A model generated the notes under the pieces. It saw nothing but the letters and a program-made list of their open reading frames with translations, was not told where the DNA came from and did not search any database. A program made the position numbers and the translations under genes. Below are positions 34,605 through 44,632 of a DNA stretch of 64,000 nucleotides, piece by piece (the stretch's first letter is position 1; each line of letters opens with the position of its first letter). Where the stretch lies: contig NZ_BKAJ01000054.1 of the NCBI RefSeq assembly GCF_007992495.1, positions 1-64,000 of the forward strand, given 5' to 3'. This stretch comes from Reyranella soli. Its GTDB lineage: Bacteria > Pseudomonadota > Alphaproteobacteria > Reyranellales > Reyranellaceae.

Positions 34605-37046
34605 GTGCGTCGGCTTGCCCGACTCGCCGTCGGCCTCGGGAAGTTCGTGGCCGGCACGGTTCTCGCGATCCTGGTGTTCCTGACCGGCGCTTTCTTCCAG
34701 GTGCGCGGCGCGCTGCCGCCGTACAGCGGCCATATCGAAGCCGCGGGCCTCAAGGCGCCGGTCGAGATCCTGCGCGACAAGAACGCCGTGCCGCACATCA
34801 TCGCGGGCTCGATCGAGGATGCCGCGTTCGGCCTGGGCTACGTCCACGCCCAGGACCGCTTCTGGCAGATGGAGATGCTGCGCCGGCTGGGCCAGGGGCG
34901 CCTGGCGGAGCTGCTGCCGCCGCGCCTGATCGGCTCGAGCATCGTCGACACCGACCGCACCATGCGCGGCCTCGGCCTCTACCGTCGCGCGACCGAGAGC
35001 CTGAACGCCTTGTCGCCCGGCATGCGCGGCACCATCGAGGCCTACGCTGCCGGCGTGAACGCCTGGATCGGCGACGACGACCAGCAGTTCGGCCTCGAGC
35101 TCACCCTGATCAAGCTGCTGTCGGGCGGCTCCTACAAGCCCGAGCCGTGGCGGGCGGCCGATTCTCTGGTGTGGGCCAAGCTGATGGCGCTCAGCCTCGA
35201 CGGCAACTGGCGCGCCGAGCTGCTGCGCCTCCGCCTCTCGCGCAAGATCGGCGCCGACACCGTGAAGTTCCTGATCGAGCCGGTGGGCGACAACCAGGAC
35301 GCCACGCTGTCGATGGCCAACGAGGCCCTGAAGCGCACCGACCTCGACCGGCTCTATCGCGAGACCGACAACATCGCCACGCGCAAGCGCGAGGCCTCGA
35401 ACGAATGGGTGCTGTCGGGCACCCATTCCGTGTCGGAAAAGCCCCTGCTCGCCAACGACCCGCATCTCGGCCTCGGTTTCCCGGGCACCTGGTACCTGGC
35501 GCGGCTGGTCGGACCGGGCTTCGACATCCGCGGCGCCACCTCGCCCGGCTCGCCGGCGGTCGTGCTGGGCCACAACGGCACGATCGGCTGGGGCTTCACC
35601 ACCACCAACCTCGACAGCCAGGACCTGTTCATCGAGCGCGTCGATCCGACCGATCCCAACCGCTACATCACGCCCGACGGGCCGCGCCCGTTCGCCGTAC
35701 GCGAGGAGACGATCAACGTGCGCTGGGGCGAGCCGATCACCATGCGCGTGCGCGAGACGCGGCACGGGCCGGTGATCGACGACTTCATCCAGCGCACCGG
35801 AAACGATGACCTCACGCCCCAGGGCCACGTCCTTGCCCTGCAGGCGACGGCGCTGGACGGCGCCGATACCTCGGCCGAAGGCTTCGGCCGGCTCGGCCTG
35901 GCGCAGAACTGGGAGGATTTCCAGGCCGCCGCCCGGCGCATCGTCTCGCCGATGCAGAACATGGTCTACGCCGACACCGCGGGGAATGTCGGGCTGATCG
36001 CGCCCGCCCGCGTGCCGATCCGCCGCAAGGGCGACGGCTCGATGCCGGTGCCGGGCTGGACGTCGGAGTTCGACTGGGCGGGCTTCGTGCCGTTCGACGA
36101 GCTGCCGAAGGTCTACAATCCGCCGAGCGGCATCATCGTCAACGCCAACGCCCGCCTGGTGCCCGACGACTACCGCCACTTCATCAGCCGCGACTGGGCC
36201 GATCCCTATCGCCAGCGCCGCGCCAACGAGATGCTGCGCGAGGTCGAGCGCCATCCGGTCTACGGCATGATCGTCATGCAGGCCGACAACCGAACGCTCG
36301 ATGCCGACGACATGCTGCCCGTGCTGCTGAAGGGAACGCCGCGCAACGCGCGCGCCGCCAAGGCGCATGCCATGCTGAAGAGCTGGAACCGCTTCATGCT
36401 GGCGAGCCGCCCGGAGCCGCTGATCTACACGGCGTGGATCTGGGAACTGCAGCGCGGGATCATGGCCGACGAGCTGGGCGCGGAACTCTTCCAGTCGATG
36501 GCCTCGCCCGACGTGCCGCTGCTGCTGCGCATCATCCGTGACAAGCCGGGCTGGTGCGACGACGGCGGCACGCGCCAGGTCGAGACCTGCGAGGACGCCA
36601 TTGCGCTGGCGCTCGATCGTGCGCTCGCCTGGATCAGCCGGCGGCAAGGGCCGGACATCGAGACCTGGCAGTGGGGCATCGAGCACGACGCCGCCCACCG
36701 TCATCCGATGTTCGACGGCATACCGCTGCTGCGCGACATCGCCTCGGTGCGCTTCCCCTCGGACGGCGGCGGCCAGACGCTCAACCGCGCCCAGCCCTCC
36801 TACCGCGGCAGCCGGCCGTTCGAGGCGATCCATGGCGCGGGCTATCGCGGCGTCTACGATTTCAGCGACCTCGACAACAGCCGCTTCGCCATGCCGCTCG
36901 GCCAGTCGGGCAACATGCTGTCGCCGTGGGCCCGCAACTTCGTCCAGCGCTGGCAGAGCCTGAGCTACATCGAGATCGCCGGCAGCCGCGCCGAGGTCAA
37001 CCGCAGCGCCGTCGGCACGATCACGTTGGCGCCGCCCACTCGATAG
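34605..37046 (+). CDS. Penicillin acylase-family (Ntn) amidohydrolase
   Basis: An 813-aa protein. One hydrophobic N-terminal segment (LAVGLGKFVAGTVLAILVFL) should anchor or export it to the periplasm. The A-chain part has HAQDRFWQMEM. Autocleavage would expose serine in SNEWVLSG, the Ntn nucleophile, and ANDPHLGL supports the oxyanion site. Family members cleave penicillins, acyl-homoserine lactones and other N-acyl amides. It starts with GTG three bases after the CoA-transferase gene. Confidence 0.92.
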   Translation: MRRLARLAVGLGKFVAGTVLAILVFLTGAFFQVRGALPPYSGHIEAAGLKAPVEILRDKNAVPHIIAGSIEDAAFGLGYVHAQDRFWQMEMLRRLGQGRLAELLPPRLIGSSIVDTDRTMRGLGLYRRATESLNALSPGMRGTIEAYAAGVNAWIGDDDQQFGLELTLIKLLSGGSYKPEPWRAADSLVWAKLMALSLDGNWRAELLRLRLSRKIGADTVKFLIEPVGDNQDATLSMANEALKRTDLDRLYRETDNIATRKREASNEWVLSGTHSVSEKPLLANDPHLGLGFPGTWYLARLVGPGFDIRGATSPGSPAVVLGHNGTIGWGFTTTNLDSQDLFIERVDPTDPNRYITPDGPRPFAVREETINVRWGEPITMRVRETRHGPVIDDFIQRTGNDDLTPQGHVLALQATALDGADTSAEGFGRLGLAQNWEDFQAAARRIVSPMQNMVYADTAGNVGLIAPARVPIRRKGDGSMPVPGWTSEFDWAGFVPFDELPKVYNPPSGIIVNANARLVPDDYRHFISRDWADPYRQRRANEMLREVERHPVYGMIVMQADNRTLDADDMLPVLLKGTPRNARAAKAHAMLKSWNRFMLASRPEPLIYTAWIWELQRGIMADELGAELFQSMASPDVPLLLRIIRDKPGWCDDGGTRQVETCEDAIALALDRALAWISRRQGPDIETWQWGIEHDAAHRHPMFDGIPLLRDIASVRFPSDGGGQTLNRAQPSYRGSRPFEAIHGAGYRGVYDFSDLDNSRFAMPLGQSGNMLSPWARNFVQRWQSLSYIEIAGSRAEVNRSAVGTITLAPPTR

Positions 37047-37138
37047 CAACGCGCATCGCTTCGGCGATGGCATGTTCCATGCTTCGTGTTACCGCATCGA
37101 AACCGCAAGCCGAGCGGCTTTCCGATCGAGGTTGATCA

Positions 37139-38434
37139 ATGTTTCACATGGGCTGGTTCATCGGCCGGGGCTATTCGGTGCATGCCTGGAACCAGCCATG
37201 GTCGGGGACCATCGGCACCGACTACATGCAGCCCGACATCTACATCGACCTCGTGCGAGCGATGGAGCGGGCCTGCTTCGATTATGTGATGATCGAAGAC
37301 GGCTCGTTCGTGCCCGACGCCTACCAGGGCTCGCCGGAATGGTACCTGCACAACGCCTCGACAGTGCCCAAGCACGACCCGATGCCACTGGTCCCCCTGC
37401 TTGCCCACGGCTCGAACCATCTCGGCATCGTCGCCACCATGACCACGGGTTTCTACCCGCCCTATCTTGCTGCGCGCCTGGGCGCGACGCTCGACCACCT
37501 GACCAACGGCCGGGTCGGGCTCAATCTCGTGACGGCGCACAACGACCGGACGGCGCAGAATTTCGGCCTCGAGCGCCATCATGAGCATGACCTGCGCTAT
37601 GAGATCGCCGACGAGTGGATCCAGGTCGTCGACAAGCTCTGGCAGTCGTGGGAACCGGGCGCCGTCGTCGCCGATCCGGAAACCGGCATGTATGCCGACT
37701 ACCGCAAGGTCCATCCCATCGACTTCGTCGGCAAGTACTTCAAGTCGCGCGGGCCGCTCAACATGCCGCCCGGCCCGCAACGCCGGCCGGTCATTTGCCA
37801 GGCCGGCCTCTCGCCAGCAGGTCGCGCCTTCGCCTCGAAATACGCCGACACCATCGTGGCCGTGGCCCGCGGCGCGGCCGCGGCGAAGCGTTATCGCGAC
37901 GACGTGCGCGCCCGCATGGTAGGGCATGGCCGCAATCCCGACGATTGCAAGGTGATGTTCTCGGTCAGCCTCGTGCTCGGCGAGACCATGGAGGAAGCCC
38001 GAGTCAAGAAGGCTCGCGCCGATGCGGCGCGCGCCGGCGACTTGCAGGCCGGACTGGCGCGACTCTCCTTCCTGAGCGGCGTGGATTTCTCCAAGTTTCC
38101 CCTCGACGAACCGCTGGGCGCCGTCCAGACCAACGCCTCGCGCGGGCTGACCACGCTGCTGACCAGCGGCACCGGCAAGGCCACGTTGCGCGAGATGCTG
38201 ACCGATCCGGCGAGCGGCGGCATCGATTTCGTCGGCACGCCCGACAGCGTCGCCGCCGAGATGGGTGAAGCAGCGCAGGAAATGGGTGGCGACGGCTTCA
38301 TGATCACCGACGGCGTGACCCGCCGCACCATCAGCGAGATCACCGACGGCCTCGCTCCGGCCCTCAAGCGCCGCGGCCTGATCCGCGACGGCTATCCGCA
38401 CAAGCTCTTCCGCGACAACCTGCTGGCGTTCTGA
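37139..38434 (+). CDS. LLM-class flavin-dependent monooxygenase (NtaA/SnaA/DszA type)
   Basis: A 431-aa bacterial-luciferase-like enzyme using reduced FMN from a partner reductase. Diagnostic parts are GYSVHAWNQPWSG near the start, LGIVATMTTGFYPPYLAARL, GRVGLNLVTAHNDRTAQNFG and the C-terminal FVGTPDSVAAEMGE. Family members open or desulfurise amines, sulfones and chelators such as nitrilotriacetate. No flavin reductase gene is adjacent. It precedes a second LLM enzyme by 167 bp. Confidence 0.9.
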   Translation: MFHMGWFIGRGYSVHAWNQPWSGTIGTDYMQPDIYIDLVRAMERACFDYVMIEDGSFVPDAYQGSPEWYLHNASTVPKHDPMPLVPLLAHGSNHLGIVATMTTGFYPPYLAARLGATLDHLTNGRVGLNLVTAHNDRTAQNFGLERHHEHDLRYEIADEWIQVVDKLWQSWEPGAVVADPETGMYADYRKVHPIDFVGKYFKSRGPLNMPPGPQRRPVICQAGLSPAGRAFASKYADTIVAVARGAAAAKRYRDDVRARMVGHGRNPDDCKVMFSVSLVLGETMEEARVKKARADAARAGDLQAGLARLSFLSGVDFSKFPLDEPLGAVQTNASRGLTTLLTSGTGKATLREMLTDPASGGIDFVGTPDSVAAEMGEAAQEMGGDGFMITDGVTRRTISEITDGLAPALKRRGLIRDGYPHKLFRDNLLAF

Positions 38435-38519
38435 CCAGGCCCGCCCCCCTCCAGGCGACGCGATTCGCGGCGCGGGCGTTTGCGCGCGATTCGGCTCAAC
38501 GCCTCCTCTTTGATCTCCA

Positions 38520-38571
38520 TGCAACTCGTTTGCACGTTGGCAAGATCCTTGCACAGCTTTCGGCGGTTGCA
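38520..38571. promoter_or_regulatory. Cluster of TGCAA/TTGCA half-sites before the RutA-like gene
   Basis: A near-palindrome TGCAACTCGTTTGCA spans 38520-38534, followed by TTGCAC at 38549 and GTTGCA at 38566, all within 85 bases of the start codon at 38602. The half-site matches those before hyuA (43562) and between the importer and cyclase genes (48145-48243). I infer an operator for the XRE-cupin regulator at 44633. Confidence 0.5.
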
Positions 38572-38601
38572 GCTCAACTCGCGAAAGATTGTTGCCCGAT
38601 C

Positions 38602-39666
38602 ATGCGTGCCCTCGAGCTCGGAATCTTCCTGCCCAACGCCAAAGGCGGCGCCATCATGTCGACCGAGGCGCCGCCGCAATATTTCCCGACCTGGGCACTC
38701 AACAAGAAGAACTCCCTGATCGCCGAGGCCGCGGGCTTCGACTTCCTGCTCTCAATGGTCAAATGGCGCGGCTTCGGCGGCGTCACCAACCACTGGGACT
38801 ATTCCCTCGAATCCTTCTCGCTGATGTCGGCGGTCGCCGCGGTGACGTCGCGCATCCATCTCTATGCCTCGGTCGCCATCCCGACCATCCACCCGGCGGT
38901 CATCGCCAAGATGACCTCGACGATCGACGACATCAGCAACGGCCGGTTCGGCGTCAACATCGTCTCGGGCTGGAACAAGTTCGAATACCTCCAGATGGGC
39001 CTGTGGCGCGGCGACGAATATTTCGGCTACCGCTACGACTATGCAGCGGAATACCTCGAGGTGCTGCGCAAGCTGTGGCACACCGGCCGGACGTCTCATG
39101 ACGGCCGCTTCTTCAAGCTCGACGACTGCAAATCGCTGCCGCAGCCGTCGCGCCCCATCCCGATCGTCTGCGCCGGCCAGTCCGACCGCGGCATCCAGTT
39201 CACGGCCGAGCACGCGGACTACAGCTTCCTGGGTGGCCAGGACGACAGCCTGGCCGATCTCGCCCGCCTGAACCAGAAGCTGCAGGCCGCCGCCCGGCCG
39301 CACGGCAAGACCGTGGGATCCTATGTGCTGCTGACGGTAATTGCCGAGGAAACCGACGAAGCGGCCTTTGCGCTGCGCGACCGCTTCATCGAGACCAGCG
39401 ATCGCGCGGCCCTGCAGGAGTGGTCGGGCAACGCCGGTCAGGATTTCTCGCGCGCCACCTACAAGGATCTCGCGGTCCAGACCTTCATGGCGATCCCCTA
39501 TGTCGCCGGCTCCTACGCCACCGTGGCGGCCTACCTCGACGGTCTGGTCGAAAGCGGCATCGCCGGCGTCTGCTTCATCTTCCCGGACTACGAAAACGAC
39601 CTTCAGAAGGTCATCGATCACGTGCTGCCGTTACGCAAGTACCAAGGCCAGAAGCTGGTCGCCTGA
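38602..39666 (+). CDS. LLM-class flavin monooxygenase, RutA-like (pyrimidine oxygenase type)
   Basis: A 354-aa luciferase-like enzyme. ELGIFLPNAKGGAIMST at the start, FLLSMVKWRGFGG, and NIVSGWNKFEYLQMGLW closely follow the RutA pattern, the FMN oxygenase that opens uracil to ureidoacrylate. No rutB-F genes follow, so the true substrate may be another cyclic amide. I chose the ATG at 38602; the frame extends to 38530, but that part covers the putative operator. Confidence 0.85.
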   Translation: MRALELGIFLPNAKGGAIMSTEAPPQYFPTWALNKKNSLIAEAAGFDFLLSMVKWRGFGGVTNHWDYSLESFSLMSAVAAVTSRIHLYASVAIPTIHPAVIAKMTSTIDDISNGRFGVNIVSGWNKFEYLQMGLWRGDEYFGYRYDYAAEYLEVLRKLWHTGRTSHDGRFFKLDDCKSLPQPSRPIPIVCAGQSDRGIQFTAEHADYSFLGGQDDSLADLARLNQKLQAAARPHGKTVGSYVLLTVIAEETDEAAFALRDRFIETSDRAALQEWSGNAGQDFSRATYKDLAVQTFMAIPYVAGSYATVAAYLDGLVESGIAGVCFIFPDYENDLQKVIDHVLPLRKYQGQKLVA

Positions 39667-39682
39667 CCACAGGCCGCCTCGA

Positions 39683-41446
39683 TCACGCCCGCAAGGCGGC
39701 CGTGGTCACGACGTCGACCCTGCCCGTCTCGTCCAGAGCAACCTTGTACACCGTCGTCGCGCGTGCGGCCGAGATCCAACCTTCGCGGACGTCCTCGGCG
39801 ACCTTTTCCGGGTCGCGCTTCGCCGGATCGCCGAAACCGCCTCCGCCGTTGGAATAGGAGACCATGAGCTGGTCGTTGCGGATGGTGACCTGCTCGCTGG
39901 TGCCGAGCGGCGTCACTGCCCCTGAATCGGCGCGCAGGAACTGGCGCGCCGGAATGGCCGGCTGGCCGCCGCGCGCCCCCAGGGCCGGGTTGACGGTGCC
40001 GTCGCTCACGAAGCCGATCTCGATGTCGCAATCGACGGGGCGGAACTCGGTGAGCACGCCCGGCGCGCCGCGATAGGTACCGGCGCCCTCGCTGTCCGGC
40101 ACGATACGCCTCGTCTCGATGCGGATCGGATGGTGCAGTTCGTCGATCTCGATGCTGTCATAGAATGGCATGCCGCCATTGCCCATTGTGAACAGCGACA
40201 GCCAGCCGTCGTTGCTGAAGGTGCCCGGCCCGCCGCCGCCGGCCAGGATCACCTCGTTGACGAACAGCGCGCCGCCATGCCGCGGGTCGCGGCCCGAGAT
40301 GACCCCCGAGGCCGGCGGGATGCCGGCGCCGCCTTCGGCCATGCCGAGCGCCGGATCGATCTCTGCCATCGCCCGTTGCACCGCGCTGGTCACGCGGTCG
40401 GCGAGGTTGGTCGTCGCCACCGAGGTGGAGGTCGGATGCAACGGGATGCCGACGATGCAGTTCTCGCGCAGGCGTACGTCGACCCGCCGGAAGCTGCCGG
40501 CATTGGCCGGCACCGACTGCGGCAGGCTGTTGAAGACGCCGACCATCGCCGCCGTGCGTGAACAGGCTTCGCTCAGATTCACGCCGACCGGCAGGCAGTC
40601 GATATTGTCGGTAAGATCGACCGTGATGCGGACCGCCGCGCTGTCGACGATGACGTCGGCATTGGCCGCGATGCCGTCGCCAGGGCTCTGGGGCAGCGGA
40701 TCGTGGATGCAGGTCATGCGCGCCCGCCCGCTCCGCATCGCGGCGATGGTCTCGACCATGCGGCGTTCGCTGAAATTGAACCATTGCCGGGCATGGCCGG
40801 CAACGGCGGCCCAGCCCAGTTCCTCGCCCATGCGGACGATCTCGCGCTCGCCGATCCGCGCCGCGCCCACCATGGCGAGATAGTCGCCGCGCCACTGGTT
40901 GGGCACGCGGATGCGCATCATGCACATGTTCATGACGTCGAGATTGTCCCGGTAGTCCTGCTGCACGCGAACCGCGGGGAAGATCAGCGCGCCTTCCTGA
41001 TAGACATCGCGCGCCGTGCCCATGTAGGTCGTCGGCAGCGAGTTGCCGCAATCGGCCTGATGGGCCTTGGCCAGCACCGTGAAGCGATGTACGCCCCTGT
41101 CGTCGAAAACCGGCACAAGGATGGTGTGGTCGGCGGCGTGCGTGTTGCCGTGATAGGGCGAGTTGTGCAGGAAGGCGTCGCCCGGCTTGACGTCGGGATG
41201 GAAGTGCAGAATCGCCCTGGCCATCAGGTCGGCGCCGCGCAGCACATGGATGGGGTAGCTGTCGGCGGCGGTCAACAGGTCGCAGTCGGCGGTCACCAGC
41301 GCGCAGGAGAAGTCGCGCGCCGTGTTGATGACGCCCGAGCGCGCCGTGCGCAGCAGCGTGTTGGCCATCTTCCGCGTCACGCCTTCGAAGCGCTTCTGCA
41401 TGATCGCGAGCTTGACGCCATCGATCCTGGGCGGTGCACCGTCCAT
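39683..41446 (-). CDS. hyuB: Hydantoinase/oxoprolinase subunit B
   Basis: A 587-aa protein of the HyuB family, which with HyuA hydrolyses hydantoins, N-methylhydantoin or 5-oxoproline with ATP. Clear marks are RTARSGVINTARDFSCAL, HNSPYHGNTHAADHT (metal-site histidines and aspartate), and the glycine-rich SNGGGGFGDPAKRDP near the end. The ATG is four bases after the hyuA stop. It ends 14 bp from the convergent RutA-like gene. Confidence 0.93.
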   Translation of the reverse strand: MDGAPPRIDGVKLAIMQKRFEGVTRKMANTLLRTARSGVINTARDFSCALVTADCDLLTAADSYPIHVLRGADLMARAILHFHPDVKPGDAFLHNSPYHGNTHAADHTILVPVFDDRGVHRFTVLAKAHQADCGNSLPTTYMGTARDVYQEGALIFPAVRVQQDYRDNLDVMNMCMMRIRVPNQWRGDYLAMVGAARIGEREIVRMGEELGWAAVAGHARQWFNFSERRMVETIAAMRSGRARMTCIHDPLPQSPGDGIAANADVIVDSAAVRITVDLTDNIDCLPVGVNLSEACSRTAAMVGVFNSLPQSVPANAGSFRRVDVRLRENCIVGIPLHPTSTSVATTNLADRVTSAVQRAMAEIDPALGMAEGGAGIPPASGVISGRDPRHGGALFVNEVILAGGGGPGTFSNDGWLSLFTMGNGGMPFYDSIEIDELHHPIRIETRRIVPDSEGAGTYRGAPGVLTEFRPVDCDIEIGFVSDGTVNPALGARGGQPAIPARQFLRADSGAVTPLGTSEQVTIRNDQLMVSYSNGGGGFGDPAKRDPEKVAEDVREGWISAARATTVYKVALDETGRVDVVTTAALRA

Positions 41447-41450
41447 GCGA

Positions 41451-43538
41451 TCAGCCTCCCTGCCCGGCCAAACGGCCGAGGAACGGTTCAACGACGATCT
41501 GGGCGGGCTGGCGCACGGCACGGCTGCCCGGATCGACGACGATGGTGGTGAAGCTCGATTCGATGATGGCCGGCCCCGTGACCGGATGGTCCTGCGGCAG
41601 GGCGTCGAGATCGTAGACCGGGGCGTCGAGCCGCCCGGTATCGCGAAACACCATGGAGCGCACTCGTTCCCCCGTAGCGGGCGGCGCCGTGGCGAGGCGC
41701 AAGCCAGCCCGCGAATCCGCGATCCGCGAGCGCGCCACGGCGCGCCAGCTCACGATCTCGACCTCGTCATGATCGTCGGCGAAGCTGAAGATCTCGCGAT
41801 GCCGGGCGTGGAAGTCGCGGATGAGGTTGGCGGCGCCGACCGTGGCATCGAAGATCGGCCCTTCGAGCGCAACTTCTATCTCCCACACCTGGCTCGGATA
41901 GTGCCCTTCGATGAAATAGTCGATGACCGTGTCGCGCCCGGCACCGACGTTGCCGTCGAGGAAGGCCTGCGCCTCGGCTCGCAGCCCGGCCACGATGACA
42001 TTGGCACGGGCGACATCGAAATGGCTCACCCGCATGAACTCGGTGCGGACGAACTCGCGGCGCAACTCGGACATGATCGCGCCGGCTGCGCTCAGCACCG
42101 CACCGACCTCGGGGAACAGCACGGTGCGGCATTTCAGGCGCCGCGCAATGGCTACCGCATTCAATCCCGCCGCCCCGCCGCCGCCCACGATGGTGGTGTC
42201 CTCCGGGTCGATGCCCTGCTTGACGGTGATCTCCTCGATCGCATTGATCATCGTTTCGGTCGCGAGTTCGATGATGGCGAGCGCCGCATCGTCGAGCGAG
42301 AGGCCGAGCGGCTGGGCGATCTGCGTGGCGATGGCCGTGCGGGCGGCCTCGACGGCCAGCGCCATCCGCCCACCCAGGAAGAAATCGGGATCGATATACC
42401 CCAAGACCAGCGCGGCATCGGTCACGGTCGGATGGATACCACCGCGCCCGTAGCAGACCGGGCCGGGGTTTGAGCCGGCGCTTTGCGGGCCGACGTGCAG
42501 CATGCCGCCACCGTCGACCGAGGCGATGCTGCCGCCGCCCGCGCCGATGCTCTTGACGTCGACCGAGGGGAAGCCGGTCATATGGCCCTGATAGAGCGGC
42601 CCGATCCAGGTTTCCCGGGTCCACGGGATGGCGCCGTTGCGCACCAGGCTGACATCGTAGGTGGTGCCGCCTGCGTCGGTGACGATGGCGGTGTGGCCGT
42701 GCTCGGCCAGCGCATAGTGGCGGCCGGACACCGGCGCCATCGACGGGCCGGAGTTGAGCGACAGGATCGGCCGCTCGGCGAGTTCCTCGATATCGGCAAT
42801 GCCGCCCTGCGAGGTGACCGCGAACATCTTTCCCGCGAGGCCGCTTTCGCCCAGCCGGCTGGTGAGCGCGCGGAGATAGCGGGTCATCACAGGCTTCAGC
42901 GAGGCATCGATGCAGCACGACGACGCGCGGCGGTATTCGCGCAGCGACGGGTTGAGCTGATGCGACAAGGTCACCGGCACGCCCGGTAACCGCTCGGCCA
43001 GGATCGCAGCCACCGCCAGCTCATGGGCCGGATTGACGATCGACCACAGGAGGCAGACGGCGACGGCCTCGACGCCCGCCGCCTTCAGCCGGTCGGCGAT
43101 GTCGTGCACCGAGGCTGCGACGAGCGGCCGGACGATGCGTCCGTCGGCGCCGATCCGCTCCTCGACCTCGAAGGTGAGCGAGCGCGGGACGTAGGGCGCC
43201 GGATACGGGATACGGTAGTTGAAGGCGTCGGTCCGCCCGCCCTCGCGTACCAGCAGGATGTCGGGGTGGCCCCGGGTCGTGAGAAAGGCGGTGTGGGCCG
43301 TCTTGCCTGTCACCACGGCATTGATCGCCCGCGTCGTGCTGTGGATGAACATGTCGGTCGCGGCGAGCAACGCCTGCGTCGTCCGGCCCTCCCCGGCAGC
43401 GGCCAGCGCTACGACGTCGAGGACGCCCTCGATCGGGTCGGGGCTGGTGGTCGGCGACTTGTAGACCTTGAGCAGCCCCGCGCCGTCATCCACGACCAGG
43501 TCAGTGAATGTGCCGCCAACGTCGACTGACAACCGCAT
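41451..43538 (-). CDS. hyuA: Hydantoinase/oxoprolinase subunit A
   Basis: A 695-aa ATP-binding subunit with actin-like phosphate loops: MRLSVDVGGTFTDLV at the N-terminus, IVTDAGGTTYDVSLV in the second domain and VVGGGGAAG-type loop IVGGGGAAGLNAVAIA. It couples ATP hydrolysis to ring opening of a cyclic amide. Its start is 24 bp below a perfect 14-bp palindrome (43562-43575) that I take as its operator. HyuB follows directly. Confidence 0.94.
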   Translation of the reverse strand: MRLSVDVGGTFTDLVVDDGAGLLKVYKSPTTSPDPIEGVLDVVALAAAGEGRTTQALLAATDMFIHSTTRAINAVVTGKTAHTAFLTTRGHPDILLVREGGRTDAFNYRIPYPAPYVPRSLTFEVEERIGADGRIVRPLVAASVHDIADRLKAAGVEAVAVCLLWSIVNPAHELAVAAILAERLPGVPVTLSHQLNPSLREYRRASSCCIDASLKPVMTRYLRALTSRLGESGLAGKMFAVTSQGGIADIEELAERPILSLNSGPSMAPVSGRHYALAEHGHTAIVTDAGGTTYDVSLVRNGAIPWTRETWIGPLYQGHMTGFPSVDVKSIGAGGGSIASVDGGGMLHVGPQSAGSNPGPVCYGRGGIHPTVTDAALVLGYIDPDFFLGGRMALAVEAARTAIATQIAQPLGLSLDDAALAIIELATETMINAIEEITVKQGIDPEDTTIVGGGGAAGLNAVAIARRLKCRTVLFPEVGAVLSAAGAIMSELRREFVRTEFMRVSHFDVARANVIVAGLRAEAQAFLDGNVGAGRDTVIDYFIEGHYPSQVWEIEVALEGPIFDATVGAANLIRDFHARHREIFSFADDHDEVEIVSWRAVARSRIADSRAGLRLATAPPATGERVRSMVFRDTGRLDAPVYDLDALPQDHPVTGPAIIESSFTTIVVDPGSRAVRQPAQIVVEPFLGRLAGQGG

Positions 43539-43561
43539 CCGACCGCATCCCGTTGACTTTG

Positions 43562-43586
43562 TGCAACTAGTTGCATTTTATGCAAC
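43562..43586. promoter_or_regulatory. Perfect 14-bp palindrome plus extra half-site before hyuA
   Basis: TGCAACTAGTTGCA (43562-43575) is a perfect dyad, and a further TGCAAC follows at 43581-43586. It sits just upstream of the hyuA ATG and downstream of the deacetylase stop. This gives the clearest consensus for the TGCAA-N4-TTGCA site shared by the cluster. Confidence 0.65.
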
Positions 43587-43607
43587 ACGTAGCAGAATCT
43601 GCGCCAG

Positions 43608-44537
43608 CTATGACCCGGCGGCGCCCGGCGGCGGAAAGTGCTGGCGCCAGTGGCGGGCGACGTCGATGCCGCGGCAGAACCAGACCCTCTCGAAACCCTT
43701 CACATAGTCGAGGAAGCGGATGAGTCCGACGGCGCGCGCCGGTCGGCCGACCAGTCGGTCGTGGATAGCGATCGACATCAGCTTGGGCTGGTCGGCGCCC
43801 TCCTCGTAGAGCAAGTCGAAGCCGTCCTTCAGGTAGGCGAAGAAATCGTCGGCCTTGCTGAATCCGTGGTTCTCGTTGAAGCGATTGTCGTTCATCTCGA
43901 ACGAATAGGGCACGATGAGATAGGGCTGCCCAGCGACTGCCACCCAGTAGGGCAGTTCGTCGCCGAGCGAGTCGCGGTCGTAGAGGAAACCGCCATGCTC
44001 GGCCAGCAGCCGGCGCGTGTTGGGGCCCGGGCGCCCGGTCATCCAGCCGAGCGGGCGACTGCCGGTCAGCTGCGTCAGCGCCGCCACCGCCTTGGCGATG
44101 TGCTCGCGCTCGATCGCCTCAGGAACATGGTGATAGTCGATCCAACGATAGCCATGGCTGACGATCTCATGGCCGGCCTCGACCATGGCCCGCGCCACCT
44201 CCGGATTGCGTTCCAGGGCGCGCACCACGGCAAGGATGCTGACCGGAACGCCAAAGCGCGCAAAGATGCGGAGCAGCCGCCAGACGCCACAGCGGCTGCC
44301 ATATTCGAACACCGATTCGACCATCGGGCTGCGCACGCCCTCGTAGGAGGGAAAGCCGATATCGGTCAGCATGCCCTCGGAAGCGGAATCGCCCTCCAGC
44401 AGGCTGTGCTCGCCGCCAGCCTCGTAGTTGAGGTTGATGTTGATCGCCACCCGGGCGCCGCCGGGCCAGCGCGGATCGGGCGGCGTAGCACCGTAACCGA
44501 CAAAGTCACGCTCTGCGTCATCGGGCATCAGTTGCAT
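43608..44537 (-). CDS. Polysaccharide deacetylase-fold amidohydrolase (PuuE allantoinase-like)
   Basis: A 309-aa NodB-fold enzyme. VAININLNYEAGGE, ERNPEVARAMVEAGHEIVSH, and MTGRPGPNTRRLL follow the PuuE group, the metal-light allantoinases that open five-membered ureide rings; classic chitin deacetylases differ in these segments. Ring opening next to a hydantoinase makes chemical sense. The ATG (44537) overlaps a GTTGCAT half-site. The frame continues upstream to 44606, but without family similarity. Confidence 0.85.
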   Translation of the reverse strand: MQLMPDDAERDFVGYGATPPDPRWPGGARVAININLNYEAGGEHSLLEGDSASEGMLTDIGFPSYEGVRSPMVESVFEYGSRCGVWRLLRIFARFGVPVSILAVVRALERNPEVARAMVEAGHEIVSHGYRWIDYHHVPEAIEREHIAKAVAALTQLTGSRPLGWMTGRPGPNTRRLLAEHGGFLYDRDSLGDELPYWVAVAGQPYLIVPYSFEMNDNRFNENHGFSKADDFFAYLKDGFDLLYEEGADQPKLMSIAIHDRLVGRPARAVGLIRFLDYVKGFERVWFCRGIDVARHWRQHFPPPGAAGS

Positions 44538-44632
44538 ATCGCTCAACCTCGGTGTGGGGAAGGAGTCGATTGAGTTTGGTCTCAAGAGTGGGTATGGACG
44601 CGGCAAAAGTGGCCACAGGAGACTTGTTCAGA

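Noticed and set aside
34602-37073. An 823-codon open frame on the minus strand opposite the penicillin-acylase gene
   Set aside because: It is a codon-bias shadow in GC-rich DNA; the plus strand has clear Ntn-hydrolase motifs and the antisense product is Arg/Ala/Gly/His-rich without domains.
38530-38601. N-terminal extension of the RutA-like protein from an earlier start
   Set aside because: The extension covers the TGCAA sites and lacks family likeness; relatives start near LELGIFLPNAKGG.
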